A DNA stretch of 64,000 nucleotides from Caldicellulosiruptor bescii DSM 6725 (lineage in GTDB: Bacteria; Bacillota; Thermoanaerobacteria; Caldicellulosiruptorales; Caldicellulosiruptoraceae), in NCBI RefSeq assembly GCF_000022325.1, contig NC_012034.1, positions 1,797,501 to 1,861,500 of the forward strand, read 5' to 3'. Shown here in pieces: positions 36,811 to 44,945 of the stretch. Below the pieces are notes generated by a model, which made no database searches, was not told where the DNA came from, and saw only the letters and a list, made by a program, of their open reading frames with translations. Position 1 is the first letter of the stretch, and every line of letters starts with the position of its first letter. Made by a program: the position numbers and the translations under genes.

Positions 36811-37035
36811 TTAAGCCTTTTTAATCTTTGCTTGAATTACACCATTTTCTTCTTTGAGCTCCAAAAGCTCATTCTTGGTCTTTTTACACCAGCTCTCAAC
36901 ATCACGTTTGAACGCTGGGTCTGTCACTTCAATTGTTACAACATCTCCACTTTGTGCTTCCTTCATTTGTTTAAAAAGCTGGGTAATAGGTCCTGGACAC
37001 TGAAGCCCTTTTGCATCAATAAAATATTCTGCCAT
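36811..37035 (-). CDS. TusA-family sulfurtransferase
   Basis: A 74-residue TusA/SirA/YedF-type protein. It begins MAEYFIDAKGLQCPGPITQL, with the persulfide-carrying Cys13 in the CPGP motif. GDVVTIEVTDPAFKRDVESWC is the second conserved stretch. It transfers sulfane sulfur between proteins; with the DsrE-like partner it probably forms a small sulfur relay. GGAGG is ten bases before the ATG. A GGGGTA half site stands upstream near the TATAAA at 37068-37073, possibly part of a CsoR-type operator. Confidence 0.88.
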   Translation of the reverse strand: MAEYFIDAKGLQCPGPITQLFKQMKEAQSGDVVTIEVTDPAFKRDVESWCKKTKNELLELKEENGVIQAKIKKA

Positions 37036-37219
37036 TTTAAACACACCTCCATAAATTTTTATTTTTACCTTTTATATTGTTACCCCATTTGCATGAGATT
37101 TATTTAACAAACTTCTGCAAAAAAATTTTTTTAAAATTAGATTGTTAAAATAATAACATTCTTAAACACAAAAACTTTTAAGGATTCAAAAGGAGAAAAA
37201 TAGATATCAACTTTACCTT

Positions 37220-37477
37220 TCAACTTAAAAATTTCATCATGATATTCAATATTTTTTGGACCTGAGCCTTGTTCTTATCATCTGACAAGCACTTTTCAGC
37301 ATGACTTTCTATTATATAATATCCCACTTTTTCCAAAGCTTTCTTGACAGCAATTATCTGGAGCATAATCTCTTCACATTCTTTTTCTTCTTCTACCATT
37401 TTAATAATTCCTTCTATGTGACCTTTGATATTTTTAAGTCTTGAAAGAACCTCTTCTTTCCTTTCATTCTCAGACAC
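37220..37477 (-). CDS. CsoR/CstR-family metal- or persulfide-sensing repressor
   Basis: An 85-residue all-helical DUF156 repressor starting RKEEVLSRLKNIKGHIEGIIKMVEEEKEC. Cys34, His59 and Cys63 give the Cys-His-Cys ligand set of copper-sensing CsoR. The persulfide sensor CstR keeps the two cysteines but not the histidine. The genomic setting (TusA and DsrE next door, no copper ATPase or chaperone) points instead to sulfur sensing, so the signal is open. It is 11 bases after the ferredoxin gene, within one unit. Confidence 0.88.
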   Translation of the reverse strand: MSENERKEEVLSRLKNIKGHIEGIIKMVEEEKECEEIMLQIIAVKKALEKVGYYIIESHAEKCLSDDKNKAQVQKILNIMMKFLS

Positions 37478-37488
37478 CTCAGAGTCAC

Positions 37489-37692
37489 CTACTCTTCAAC
37501 CATCTTTATAGCTCCCTGCGGACAAAACCTTACACATACACTGCATCCAGTACACTTTTCCTTGTCAATTTCAATCTCTACATCAAAAAATCCTCTTACA
37601 TTTCTTTTTATTGCACCAAACTTGCACGAACGCAAAGCAGGACAAAAAGGAGACCTATCACACATGCTTTTGTTCAATACTGCTTTTCTCAT
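37489..37692 (-). CDS. 4Fe-4S ferredoxin-type protein
   Basis: A 67-residue protein. The C-terminal half has a complete cluster motif, Cys47-x2-Cys50-x2-Cys53-x3-Cys57-Pro (CTGCSVCVRFCP). The N-terminal half has only Cys11, Cys17 and Cys23 in C-x5-C-x5-C, which could hold a second, atypical cluster. It is the first gene of a unit with the CsoR-family repressor, behind a GC-rich operator-like palindrome. It likely passes electrons to an unidentified partner. Confidence 0.82.
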   Translation of the reverse strand: MRKAVLNKSMCDRSPFCPALRSCKFGAIKRNVRGFFDVEIEIDKEKCTGCSVCVRFCPQGAIKMVEE

Positions 37693-37724
37693 TATTCTGT
37701 ATATTCTCCTTCCCCAACAAATTT

Positions 37725-37748
37725 ATCCCCTATACCATGGGGGTGTAT
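37725..37748. promoter_or_regulatory. CsoR/CstR-type operator candidate
   Basis: ATCCCC-TATACCAT-GGGGGTGTAT is a GC-rich palindromic island in AT-rich sequence. The CCCC...GGGG arms with T/A flanks match the general form of CsoR-family operators. On minus it overlaps a possible -10 GGTATA 17 bases after TTGTGA. The CsoR gene lies in the unit it would control. Confidence 0.6.
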
Positions 37749-37897
37749 TGCATTCACAAGTTATATTATAAAGCAAAAGATAAAAATAATCAAGTATAAA
37801 AATTGCAACTAAAATTTTTTATTTTAATAGATAACATTTTTGGCTAAAATACGTTATAATTATATGGTGACAAATTCTTTTGATGGGAGGTTCTGCA

Positions 37898-39010
37898 ATG
37901 AGAAAAAGTATAAAGATATGGCTGGCTGGATTTATTGTAATATTTATTCTTTCAAACATTGTATTTGCCCAGACTATTGCCGTGACTCCAAAAGAGATTG
38001 ACGGAAAAACCTATGTTGATATTGACTCTTTGAAAGACTTTTTAAACTTTGATTACACCAAAACGCAAAATAGCCTGATAATTCAGAAAAAAGACCTGTC
38101 CATAAGTGAGGTCATTGACAAGGTAAACAAGTCTGTTGTAGCAATCATCGGTGACAGCAAAAAGATTAAAGCAGACGACTTTTACTACAGCAAAATCCCA
38201 GCTGGACTTTCTCACGGATCTGGTGTTGTAATTGATAAAAATGGACTGATTTTGACAAACAACCATGTTGTTGAAGATTTAAAACAGCCTTATGTTATCT
38301 TCTACGATGCCAAGGCTTACAAGGCAACTGTACTTTACAGTGACAAAGAAATTGACCTTGCAATTTTGAGAGTTAACCGAACCAATCTTACCCCAATTGA
38401 AATTGAAAATCCGAAAAATATTTATGTGGGTCAGGAAGTTTTGGCAATAGGCACACCGCTTTTTTTAGGATGGCGAAATAGTGTCACAAAGGGAATAATA
38501 AGCGGACTTAATAGACCTGTAGATGAAGTCTATACATTTTTGCAAACAGATGCAAGCATCAATCCAGGTAACAGCGGTGGCCCACTTGTTAATATGCAGG
38601 GAAAACTTGTAGGGATAAATACTCTCGGTATTGATTACTGGCAGGGAATTAACTTTGCAATTCCTGCAGAGAATATACTTTATTTCCTTGACCACTACAA
38701 AAAGTTTGGTAGAATCAAAAGATGTTACTTAGGTCTTGAGTTTGAAGACAGTTGGCTCTCGTATGTTGGGCTTCCGTCTAACCTCGGTCTTAAAATTATT
38801 GATGTAAAAGCTGATAGTCCTTTAAAAGGATTTGCTCAAGAAAATGATATACTTGTTACAATTGACAGCTACCATATCAATTCTATTGCAGAATACAATC
38901 AAACTCTTATGAAATATCTTCCTGGTAATAAGGTAAAGATAAAAATCAAAAGAAACGGCAAAATTCTTGAAAAAGAAGTCATTTTGAAAGAGTGGCCAAC
39001 AAACAAATAG
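37898..39010 (+). CDS. HtrA-like secreted serine protease with PDZ domain
   Basis: A 370-residue protein with an N-terminal signal or anchor helix (IWLAGFIVIFILSNIVFA). A short region follows (AVTPKEIDGKTYVDIDSLKDFLN) that resembles the stalk/copper-amine-oxidase N-terminal repeat of clostridial exported proteins. The trypsin-like core has the triad: His in TNNHVVED, Asp in KEIDLAILRV and Ser in NPGNSGGPL. The last 90 residues form a PDZ domain. It probably degrades or chaperones misfolded exported proteins. The ATG at 37898 has GGGAGG eight bases upstream. It is followed by the large secreted protein gene 30 bases on. Confidence 0.88.
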   Translation: MRKSIKIWLAGFIVIFILSNIVFAQTIAVTPKEIDGKTYVDIDSLKDFLNFDYTKTQNSLIIQKKDLSISEVIDKVNKSVVAIIGDSKKIKADDFYYSKIPAGLSHGSGVVIDKNGLILTNNHVVEDLKQPYVIFYDAKAYKATVLYSDKEIDLAILRVNRTNLTPIEIENPKNIYVGQEVLAIGTPLFLGWRNSVTKGIISGLNRPVDEVYTFLQTDASINPGNSGGPLVNMQGKLVGINTLGIDYWQGINFAIPAENILYFLDHYKKFGRIKRCYLGLEFEDSWLSYVGLPSNLGLKIIDVKADSPLKGFAQENDILVTIDSYHINSIAEYNQTLMKYLPGNKVKIKIKRNGKILEKEVILKEWPTNK

Positions 39011-39040
39011 TTAAAAATATATAGAAAGGGTGGTAGTTAT

Positions 39041-40906
39041 ATGTCCAGAAAGTTAAAAACAGTAATTTGTATTTTTACAATAGTTGCTTTTGTGCTGACA
39101 TCTTCTATCTTTGCGCTTGCACAAGAAGATAGTGGCGTAATTGACTTTTATACAGTCTTTTCAAAAGATGACGTCAATAAGAACAGAGTTGGAAACAGTG
39201 TTTACAACTGGTCTATCTATATGCCACAGGATGCCTATATAAACAAAGACCCAAAAGGAAGCTATTTTTCAATGTCAAGCAATAGTTACAAGGCAAATAT
39301 TAATGTTGAGGCAATTTTAAACAAAGAAGGCTACACATCATTAGATGAGATTTTGCTGTATGGTCAAGATTTAATTTCAGGTTATTATTCGGGTTCAAAG
39401 CTATATTCGCTTAAAAAAGGAAAAGACAAGCAAGGCCAAGAATATATCGAAGCCACAAGTGTTTATACCGACTCTTTTTATGTATTTGTTGACGAAGAAG
39501 AAAGTTCTGGTACTTTCAATCTCATACGAATTTATTTGAGCAAAAATAAAAAATACAACTACATTTACAGACTTACGATTAGCATGGATTTAAATTTCTA
39601 TTCACAACACCAAAATCTTTTATACAAGATTGCTGATTCTTTTGAAACAAACTTTGACAGAAACAATCCCAACATAAAAGATTTAGCAGACAACGTAACA
39701 TCGTGGAGAGTTCACAAAAACACAAGTTATGGATGGCAGATTGATCTTCCACCCTATTGGAAATCTACAGACATTTATAATCTTGAGTACAATTCATCAA
39801 CACAATCATTTGCTCCACTTTATACAGATGAGGAGATGGGAATCTCAACCCAAAAACAGCAGGATACCTCAAGTATAATACCTTCAGATAGTCAGCAGGA
39901 ATATGACGAATATCTTTCTGTCAGTTTTGTGACAAACTCGAATGTCAGTTTTGACAAATGGGTTTCTCAGGAAATAAAAAGTATTGAGCTTTACAATAAA
40001 GAACTTTTAAAAGTCATCTCATCCAAAAGTTTAAATATTGGAACAAGCAAAGCAAAAATTTATGAACTCAGAATCAGAAAAAGCCTTAACAAGACGTTTG
40101 TTGAAAAAAGACTTTATGTTGACTCAAACAATAATAAATATGTGGTAAGACTGTACGCTGCAGAAGAAAAATATAACAAAGATAAGCAAAAATATGAGAG
40201 GATAATAAATTCATTCAAAGTATTGCCGGCAAAAAGCAGATACTTTGATTCTATTCTTTGGTCTGGAGATTTGAAACCACAAAGCAGTTTGAAAACCATA
40301 AAACTTAACAAAGCTCCATTTGAAATGAAGATTTCAAAGGATTACAAAACAAATATGCCATATTACTACTATAGTTACTTTAGTCAGATAATAGGAACCT
40401 TAATTCCATCTGCACAGGGTATTTCAGACATTGAAACAGTGATGCTTTACAATACTCCATACTCAATCTTGACAATAAATGGTGGAATAAACGTAGACCC
40501 TGCCGAAAAAATTATAAAAAACACTATGCAAGCATGGGTTGAAAGCAATGAATACAAGAGCAAAACTGTAAATATGAGCTGTTTGAAGTATATTGATAAA
40601 AATCTTTCTATTTATAAGTTTACTTATGTTTATAACATTTCTAAGCTTTCAGAACTCGCAAAGGGAAATCCAAATAGAGACTTTAATTTCATGAATCTTC
40701 AGAATAGAATTATTTATATGATAAAATACAATCAATATTATTACACCATCGACCTGTCAATTCCTGTTTTGTATTATAATAGCTATACAGTTTCTGACTT
40801 TGAGAACTTTGTGAAAAGCATAAAGATAGACAAGATTGAATTTTCAAAGCTGAATATAAAATTTGTAAAAGAGGATTTGGAAAAATTTAAGAAAAAAGAG
40901 GAATAA
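39041..40906 (+). CDS. large secreted protein of unknown function
   Basis: A 621-residue protein with a clear signal peptide (TVICIFTIVAFVLTSSIFALAQ, cut near residue 28). No family is recognised with certainty. The mature part seems to contain two or three copies of a module of about 190 residues. Each copy begins with a Trp/Tyr-rich beta segment such as YNWSIYMPQDAYI (near 54), YGWQIDLPPYWK (near 228) and a weaker one near 425 (APFEMKISKDYK), and ends with a phrase like IADSFETNF or IINSFKVLP. This pattern recalls PsbP-like/Mog1-like modules in lipoproteins. It is co-transcribed with the HtrA-like protease and may be its substrate or partner. Confidence 0.7.
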   Translation: MSRKLKTVICIFTIVAFVLTSSIFALAQEDSGVIDFYTVFSKDDVNKNRVGNSVYNWSIYMPQDAYINKDPKGSYFSMSSNSYKANINVEAILNKEGYTSLDEILLYGQDLISGYYSGSKLYSLKKGKDKQGQEYIEATSVYTDSFYVFVDEEESSGTFNLIRIYLSKNKKYNYIYRLTISMDLNFYSQHQNLLYKIADSFETNFDRNNPNIKDLADNVTSWRVHKNTSYGWQIDLPPYWKSTDIYNLEYNSSTQSFAPLYTDEEMGISTQKQQDTSSIIPSDSQQEYDEYLSVSFVTNSNVSFDKWVSQEIKSIELYNKELLKVISSKSLNIGTSKAKIYELRIRKSLNKTFVEKRLYVDSNNNKYVVRLYAAEEKYNKDKQKYERIINSFKVLPAKSRYFDSILWSGDLKPQSSLKTIKLNKAPFEMKISKDYKTNMPYYYYSYFSQIIGTLIPSAQGISDIETVMLYNTPYSILTINGGINVDPAEKIIKNTMQAWVESNEYKSKTVNMSCLKYIDKNLSIYKFTYVYNISKLSELAKGNPNRDFNFMNLQNRIIYMIKYNQYYYTIDLSIPVLYYNSYTVSDFENFVKSIKIDKIEFSKLNIKFVKEDLEKFKKKEE

Positions 40907-40911
40907 AACTA

Positions 40912-40963
40912 TAAAGGGCTTGCCAAAATACATATGCTTTTTTGGGACGGCAAGCCCTTTTTT
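40912..40963 (+). terminator. terminator of the protease/secreted-protein operon
   Basis: GGGCTTGCC and GGCAAGCCC pair perfectly over nine positions around a 24-base loop and are followed by six T on plus. The minus side also has an A/T-rich tail, so it may serve the convergent methyltransferase gene. Confidence 0.85.
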
Positions 40964-40990
40964 ATTTACTTTTGTTTTTAACTCATTTTA

Positions 40991-42106
40991 TTATAACTGA
41001 AAATAGAAATAAAGATATGTTTTTATCTTACCATTGTAAAGCTTCCTATTCTTGTCTGCTTTTCTGCCAAATGCTTTTTCAATTTTGCTATACGCTGATA
41101 ACACAAAAAAGTGCCAGTTATCAAATGTTTTAAGACATCTACCAAAATCTCTATAAAGCTCAAATATGTTTATATCATCAATCCTCTCTCCATACGGTGG
41201 GTTTGTCACAATTATACCTTTTTCTGAAGGTTTTTTAATTTTCCTTGCATCTGCCCTGAAAAATCTTATGTCTTTATCTACTCCAATCTCCTTTGCGTTT
41301 ACCTTTGCAATGTGTATCATATTCTCGTCAATATCTGAAGATAGTATTTCAAATTTTTTTTGATAGTCAATTCTCTCAATTGCCTCAAGCCTTGATTTTT
41401 TCCATATCTGCGGTGAAATAAATCCATTTTCTTCAGCCAGAAAGGTTCTATTAATACCAGGAGCTATGTTTCTGGCAATCATTGCTGCTTCAATTGCTAT
41501 GGTTCCAGAACCACAAAATGGGTCCCAGAATACTTCTTCATCGTCTTTCCATTTGGCAAGCAAGATTAAAGTTGCTGCTATGTTTTCTTTCAAAGGCGCT
41601 TTAGAAATAAGCTTCCGATAACCTCTTTTGTGAAGAGAATCGCCTGTTGTGTCAAAAAGCAGATAAGCAATGTCATTTATCATTGCAATTTCTATCTTGA
41701 AAAGCTGTCCAGTCTCTCCAAGCAAGTTTACACTGTATTTTGATTTTAGTTTTTCAACTATTGCTTTTTTAGTTATAGACTGACATGCCCTTATACTAAC
41801 CAGTTTAGACTTTTCTGTCCTGCCAGTTACCAGAATCTTTGCATCTTTTGGCAGTATTTCATGCCAAGAGTAGCTGTACACTCCATCAAATAGTTCATCA
41901 AAAGTCTTAGCCTTGAACTTATTTAAGATAGCAAAAATTCTGTTTGGCGTTCTTAAATTTATATTGAGCTTGGGTATGTCTTCAAGCTCAGCTGACACAA
42001 AAATCCTTCCATTTTCAACTTTCAAGTTTTTATATCCCAGCCTTACCAGCTCTTCCTTTGCAACCGACTCTGTACCTAAAGGCGTGGCAACAAAAAGTTC
42101 TATCAC
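40991..42106 (-). CDS. THUMP-domain class I RNA methyltransferase
   Basis: A 371-residue enzyme with an N-terminal ferredoxin-like/THUMP RNA-binding region (about 1-155) and a Rossmann methyltransferase domain. The SAM loop is DPFCGSGTIAIEAA near 192-205 and the N6-type catalytic motif is NPPYGERI near 308. This architecture is that of 23S rRNA m2G methyltransferases such as RlmL and the Bacillus YpsC group; the exact base is not determined. Its start overlaps the yerC-like stop (ATGA). Confidence 0.9.
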   Translation of the reverse strand: MIELFVATPLGTESVAKEELVRLGYKNLKVENGRIFVSAELEDIPKLNINLRTPNRIFAILNKFKAKTFDELFDGVYSYSWHEILPKDAKILVTGRTEKSKLVSIRACQSITKKAIVEKLKSKYSVNLLGETGQLFKIEIAMINDIAYLLFDTTGDSLHKRGYRKLISKAPLKENIAATLILLAKWKDDEEVFWDPFCGSGTIAIEAAMIARNIAPGINRTFLAEENGFISPQIWKKSRLEAIERIDYQKKFEILSSDIDENMIHIAKVNAKEIGVDKDIRFFRADARKIKKPSEKGIIVTNPPYGERIDDINIFELYRDFGRCLKTFDNWHFFVLSAYSKIEKAFGRKADKNRKLYNGKIKTYLYFYFQL

Positions 42107-42414
42107 TTTTCATCATCCAATCTTGATTTTTGTTTAAGTCGTAAAAGCACTGTTTTGTAGCCGTCAGCTCCATAGTTTAGACACCTGTTTACTCTGCTAA
42201 TTGTAGCAGGAGATGCCCCCGTTTTTTTTGTAATGTCACTATATTTTGCACCCTCAAATAGAAGCTTTGCAACCTCAAATCTTTGAGAAAGCTCCTGAAT
42301 CTCTCTTACCGTGCACAAATCTTCAAAAAAATTATAACATTCCTCTATTGTCCTCAGTTCAAGTATTGCTTCAAAAAGATGGTCTGTCATCTCATTCTTA
42401 AGTTTTTCATTCAT
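42103..42414 (-). CDS. YerC/YecD-family TrpR-related DNA-binding protein
   Basis: A 103-residue helical protein. ILELRTIEECYNFFEDLCTVREIQELSQRFEVAKLL is followed by the TrpR-like helix-turn-helix YSDITKKTGASPATISRVNRCLNYGADGYK. The family is widespread in Firmicutes, has the TrpR superfamily fold and lacks a known effector. It is translationally coupled to the methyltransferase downstream. Confidence 0.9.
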   Translation of the reverse strand: MNEKLKNEMTDHLFEAILELRTIEECYNFFEDLCTVREIQELSQRFEVAKLLFEGAKYSDITKKTGASPATISRVNRCLNYGADGYKTVLLRLKQKSRLDDEK

Positions 42415-42504
42415 ATGCTTTATACACCTCTTTGTAACTCCGCTTACTACTTCTCTTCTTTAAGATTATATCACTTTAAATAATTGAAGTAAACAGGACA
42501 AAAC

Positions 42505-42531
42505 AAAAGTGAGGAACTATTCCTCACTCTT
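42505..42531 (-). terminator. terminator of the ytxC-like gene
   Basis: On minus, AGTGAGGAA-TAG-TTCCTCACT is followed by TTTGTTTTG. The loop contains the stop codon of the 42517-43413 gene. Confidence 0.8.
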
Positions 42532-43413
42532 GGACGAAAAACTATCTACGTATTTTATCTTGCAAGAAGTGCAAAATTGAAGTTTTTTATCAAATACAAG
42601 AGAGAGAATTTCAAGTATATCCGCTGGAATAGTTGTATCCTGGTGTTTGTGAAAAATAATATTTTGAGGGGAGAGTGAAATTAGTCTACTCAGAAGTATA
42701 TCTTCTTTTGAAAGATTTAACTTAAAATTTTTCGATAAAAGCTCATAAAACTCATCTTTTATTTCATTTCCTTCTCTGTCAAGAAGCAAATACATTTTAG
42801 CAGTCGGGATAACATCTACATGTTCTATCTTTGATTCTTGAATGTCTGTAAAATATCTTAGAAGGTTTATAAACTGAAAGTATTCCCTTTCCAGAAGGTA
42901 TTTATTTGTAACATCTTCCACAATATTTTGAATTGTCTTTATATATTCTTTTAATCTGAAGGTCAAAAAACCTTCAAAATTAAATTCAAAGTTAGAGTCT
43001 AAATAGTCAAGTACCTTTTTTATTATTTCGAATTTTACCCTTGAAAAGCTCTGTGCACTTGTCAGTTCATTTAATCTTTTTTGACTTTCTTGATATATTT
43101 TCTTTGCTTCTATTTCATCTAAAAAATAATAGTCTTGTTTTATTAGTTTAAAAAGAAATTTTTCTCTGGTGTACTCAATTATTACATTTGCTATTGCATC
43201 AGCAACAAAATATTTTACTCTCTCATAAGCATTCAAATCAAAGTTTTTTTTGATTTCATCATCGCTTAAAAAAATACCATAAAATGTGATACTACCACAT
43301 TGATTTGGCTCAATAAAAAGTCCTTTCACATTTTCATTCCTATCCAGCTGTTTTTTTAAACTCTCATATACAAAAACAGGATCGTCTGCCACTCCCAAAC
43401 TCAATATTTGCAT
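42517..43413 (-). CDS. YtxC-like sporulation protein
   Basis: A 298-residue soluble protein. YVKYFVADAIANVIIEYTREKFLFKLI-type residues near 90-115 and the FLTFRLKEYIKTIQNIVEDVTNKYLLEREYFQFINLLRYF stretch (key residues quoted in parts; near 160-200) match what I recall of the YtxC family, found in endospore formers and expressed during sporulation. The C-terminus ends in a CTSCKIKYVDSF segment. The molecular role is unknown. I start at the ATG at 43413; an in-frame GTG three codons earlier is too close to AGGGAT. Confidence 0.72.
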   Translation of the reverse strand: MQILSLGVADDPVFVYESLKKQLDRNENVKGLFIEPNQCGSITFYGIFLSDDEIKKNFDLNAYERVKYFVADAIANVIIEYTREKFLFKLIKQDYYFLDEIEAKKIYQESQKRLNELTSAQSFSRVKFEIIKKVLDYLDSNFEFNFEGFLTFRLKEYIKTIQNIVEDVTNKYLLEREYFQFINLLRYFTDIQESKIEHVDVIPTAKMYLLLDREGNEIKDEFYELLSKNFKLNLSKEDILLSRLISLSPQNIIFHKHQDTTIPADILEILSLVFDKKLQFCTSCKIKYVDSFSSKSEE

Positions 43414-43501
43414 TTTCTTCACATCCCTGAATATAAGCTTTAACTTTTTAGCACAATAATAAATATACCCTCAAATACTCTTTTTCAATATGCTCTTTTT
43501 T

Positions 43502-44254
43502 CTACTCCTGACACAAAGGAATGATAGAACCTATATCTGAAAGCTGTAAACCCGCCACATTCAAGATTTCAATATCATACTTTTTAAGAAAATTTTTTAT
43601 ACTCAAATAATCTGGATGCATTGAAATATCACCATTAAAAGCCATAATATTTTTGCTAATTAACCCCCCACAGCCGCCAATAAAACCATAGTTAAGTCCT
43701 TCTAATTTAATAAAGCCTGGCGATATAAGTAAGCTATCTATTCCATTTTCTAAGGCTTTTTTGTAAATTCCTTTATCAGAGGTAATAATTGTATTTGAAT
43801 TTACAATCAAGATTGAACATTTACTATACCCTTGTTTTATATGAATCCTTTGAAGGTTATCATCTTCTATTCTTTTTGCTACTATTCTATCAGTAAATTT
43901 AAAATTGTGAAAGACTTTTGTGCCAACTTTTGCGATATTGTACTTTACATCCTCAGGATATTTTCCCAAAACAGCTTTCTCTCCAAATATTATATTAAAT
44001 CCAAGTTTTTTCAGTTCCTCTGTGGTTTTTCTTGGTGAGTTGGGAGCGGCAAAGATTAAATTGTCTTCATAGTGAAAATAAAATATATCAGGGTGAGAAG
44101 ATATCGCAGGATAAACATCGTCACAGTTTTCACATATTATTATTTTTATACCTAAATCTTCTAGCGTATAGATAAACTTATCGTACGCTCTTTTGTCAAG
44201 CAAAATGTGTGTAGCTTTACTTTCTGGTATATATGGAAATTTTAAGTATTTCAA
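43502..44254 (-). CDS. DUF6873-like protein (GME-fold candidate)
   Basis: A 250-residue protein I do not know functionally. It has repeated beta-hairpin/helix units with PNSPRKTTEELKKLGFNIIFGE, YSKCSILIVNSNTIITSDKGIYK and the glycine-rich GLNYGFIGGCGGLISKN. The last, with D and H residues around FNGDISMHPD, fits the guanidine-modifying-enzyme (amidinotransferase-like) fold given for DUF6873. The start is a TTG whose T lies in the ECF S-component stop, so the two genes are coupled. That coupling suggests a link to metabolism of the transported vitamin or precursor, but this is inference. Confidence 0.55.
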   Translation of the reverse strand: MKYLKFPYIPESKATHILLDKRAYDKFIYTLEDLGIKIIICENCDDVYPAISSHPDIFYFHYEDNLIFAAPNSPRKTTEELKKLGFNIIFGEKAVLGKYPEDVKYNIAKVGTKVFHNFKFTDRIVAKRIEDDNLQRIHIKQGYSKCSILIVNSNTIITSDKGIYKKALENGIDSLLISPGFIKLEGLNYGFIGGCGGLISKNIMAFNGDISMHPDYLSIKNFLKKYDIEILNVAGLQLSDIGSIIPLCQE

Positions 44255-44802
44255 ATTCTCATCTTCCTGATAAATTTATTATTATAAAGAGGTACAGCTA
44301 ATATTATGGAAATTATTGCGGACAAAACACCCTGAAGCAAATTAAAAGGCAAATTTGCAAGAGCAACTTTAAGCCCAAATTGTAAGTTTCTATTAATATT
44401 TAATGCCGATGATAGATATTTTAACACAAAAGCTTCTGACAAAAAATATCCCACTGCCATAAGAATGCCACTTAGCATTGTCGAAATAATAAAAGATGCC
44501 CACTTTTTCTTTCCTTCTATTTTCTCGAAAATCAGTCCACAGATAAAACCTTCAAGTCCTTTGATGACAAAAGTAAAAGGAGCATAAATGGTATAACCAG
44601 AAACAATATCCGCAAGGGCAGAACCAAAACTTCCACCCATAAAACCTATACTTTTACCAAACAAAATAGAAGAAAGCATTATCACAACATCGCCAATGTT
44701 AAAATATCCTGCCATAAGCGGTATCTTTATTGTAAATGTTAAAACAAACACAAGAGCAATTATTACCCCAGAAAATACCCAAAACCTTACACCGTTTTTC
44801 AT
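44251..44802 (-). CDS. ECF transporter S component
   Basis: A 183-residue membrane protein with five or six membrane segments. IPLMAGYFNIGDVVIMLSSILFGKSIGFMGG and GSALADIVSGYTIYAPFTFVIKGLEGF are typical of the small substrate-binding S subunits (ECF-type riboflavin/pyrimidine/pyridoxine group). It would use a shared EcfAAT module encoded elsewhere. The substrate is unknown, and no riboswitch is visible in the 140-base upstream region. It starts with AGAGGTGAT before the ATG and is coupled to the DUF6873-like gene. Confidence 0.85.
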   Translation of the reverse strand: MKNGVRFWVFSGVIIALVFVLTFTIKIPLMAGYFNIGDVVIMLSSILFGKSIGFMGGSFGSALADIVSGYTIYAPFTFVIKGLEGFICGLIFEKIEGKKKWASFIISTMLSGILMAVGYFLSEAFVLKYLSSALNINRNLQFGLKVALANLPFNLLQGVLSAIISIILAVPLYNNKFIRKMRI

Positions 44803-44837
44803 ATAATCACCTCTTCAATAATATTTCTACTTGCCTA

Positions 44838-44865
44838 ATTCTACACAAAAAGATTCAAAAATCAA
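44838..44865 (-). promoter_or_regulatory. promoter of the ECF S-component gene
   Basis: On minus, TTGATT (44865-44860), 16 bases, then TAGAAT (44843-44838). An AAAGATT...AATCTTT inverted repeat surrounds the -35. Confidence 0.5.
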
Positions 44866-44882
44866 ATCTTTAAAACCAAAAC

Positions 44883-44894
44883 TGTATCGATACA
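44883..44894. promoter_or_regulatory. perfect palindrome upstream of the ECF promoter
   Basis: TGTATCGATACA is a 12-base perfect palindrome 18 bases upstream of the -35 of the ECF gene and just after the mcp terminator. It could bind a dimeric regulator; no factor can be named. Confidence 0.35.
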
Positions 44895-44930
44895 AAAATA
44901 AAAGGAGCTGGTTTCCCCAGCCCGATTAGT
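44895..44930 (-). terminator. terminator of the chemotaxis operon
   Basis: On minus, GGGCTGG-GGAAA-CCAGCTC is followed by CTTTTATTTTTG, 16 bases after the mcp stop. Confidence 0.8.
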
Positions 44931-44945
44931 TTTTCACTATTTTCA

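Noticed and set aside
37110..37130. AAAAAAATTTTTTT palindrome after the CsoR-family gene as terminator
   Set aside because: The stem has no G-C pairs, so it would be too weak for a rho-independent terminator.
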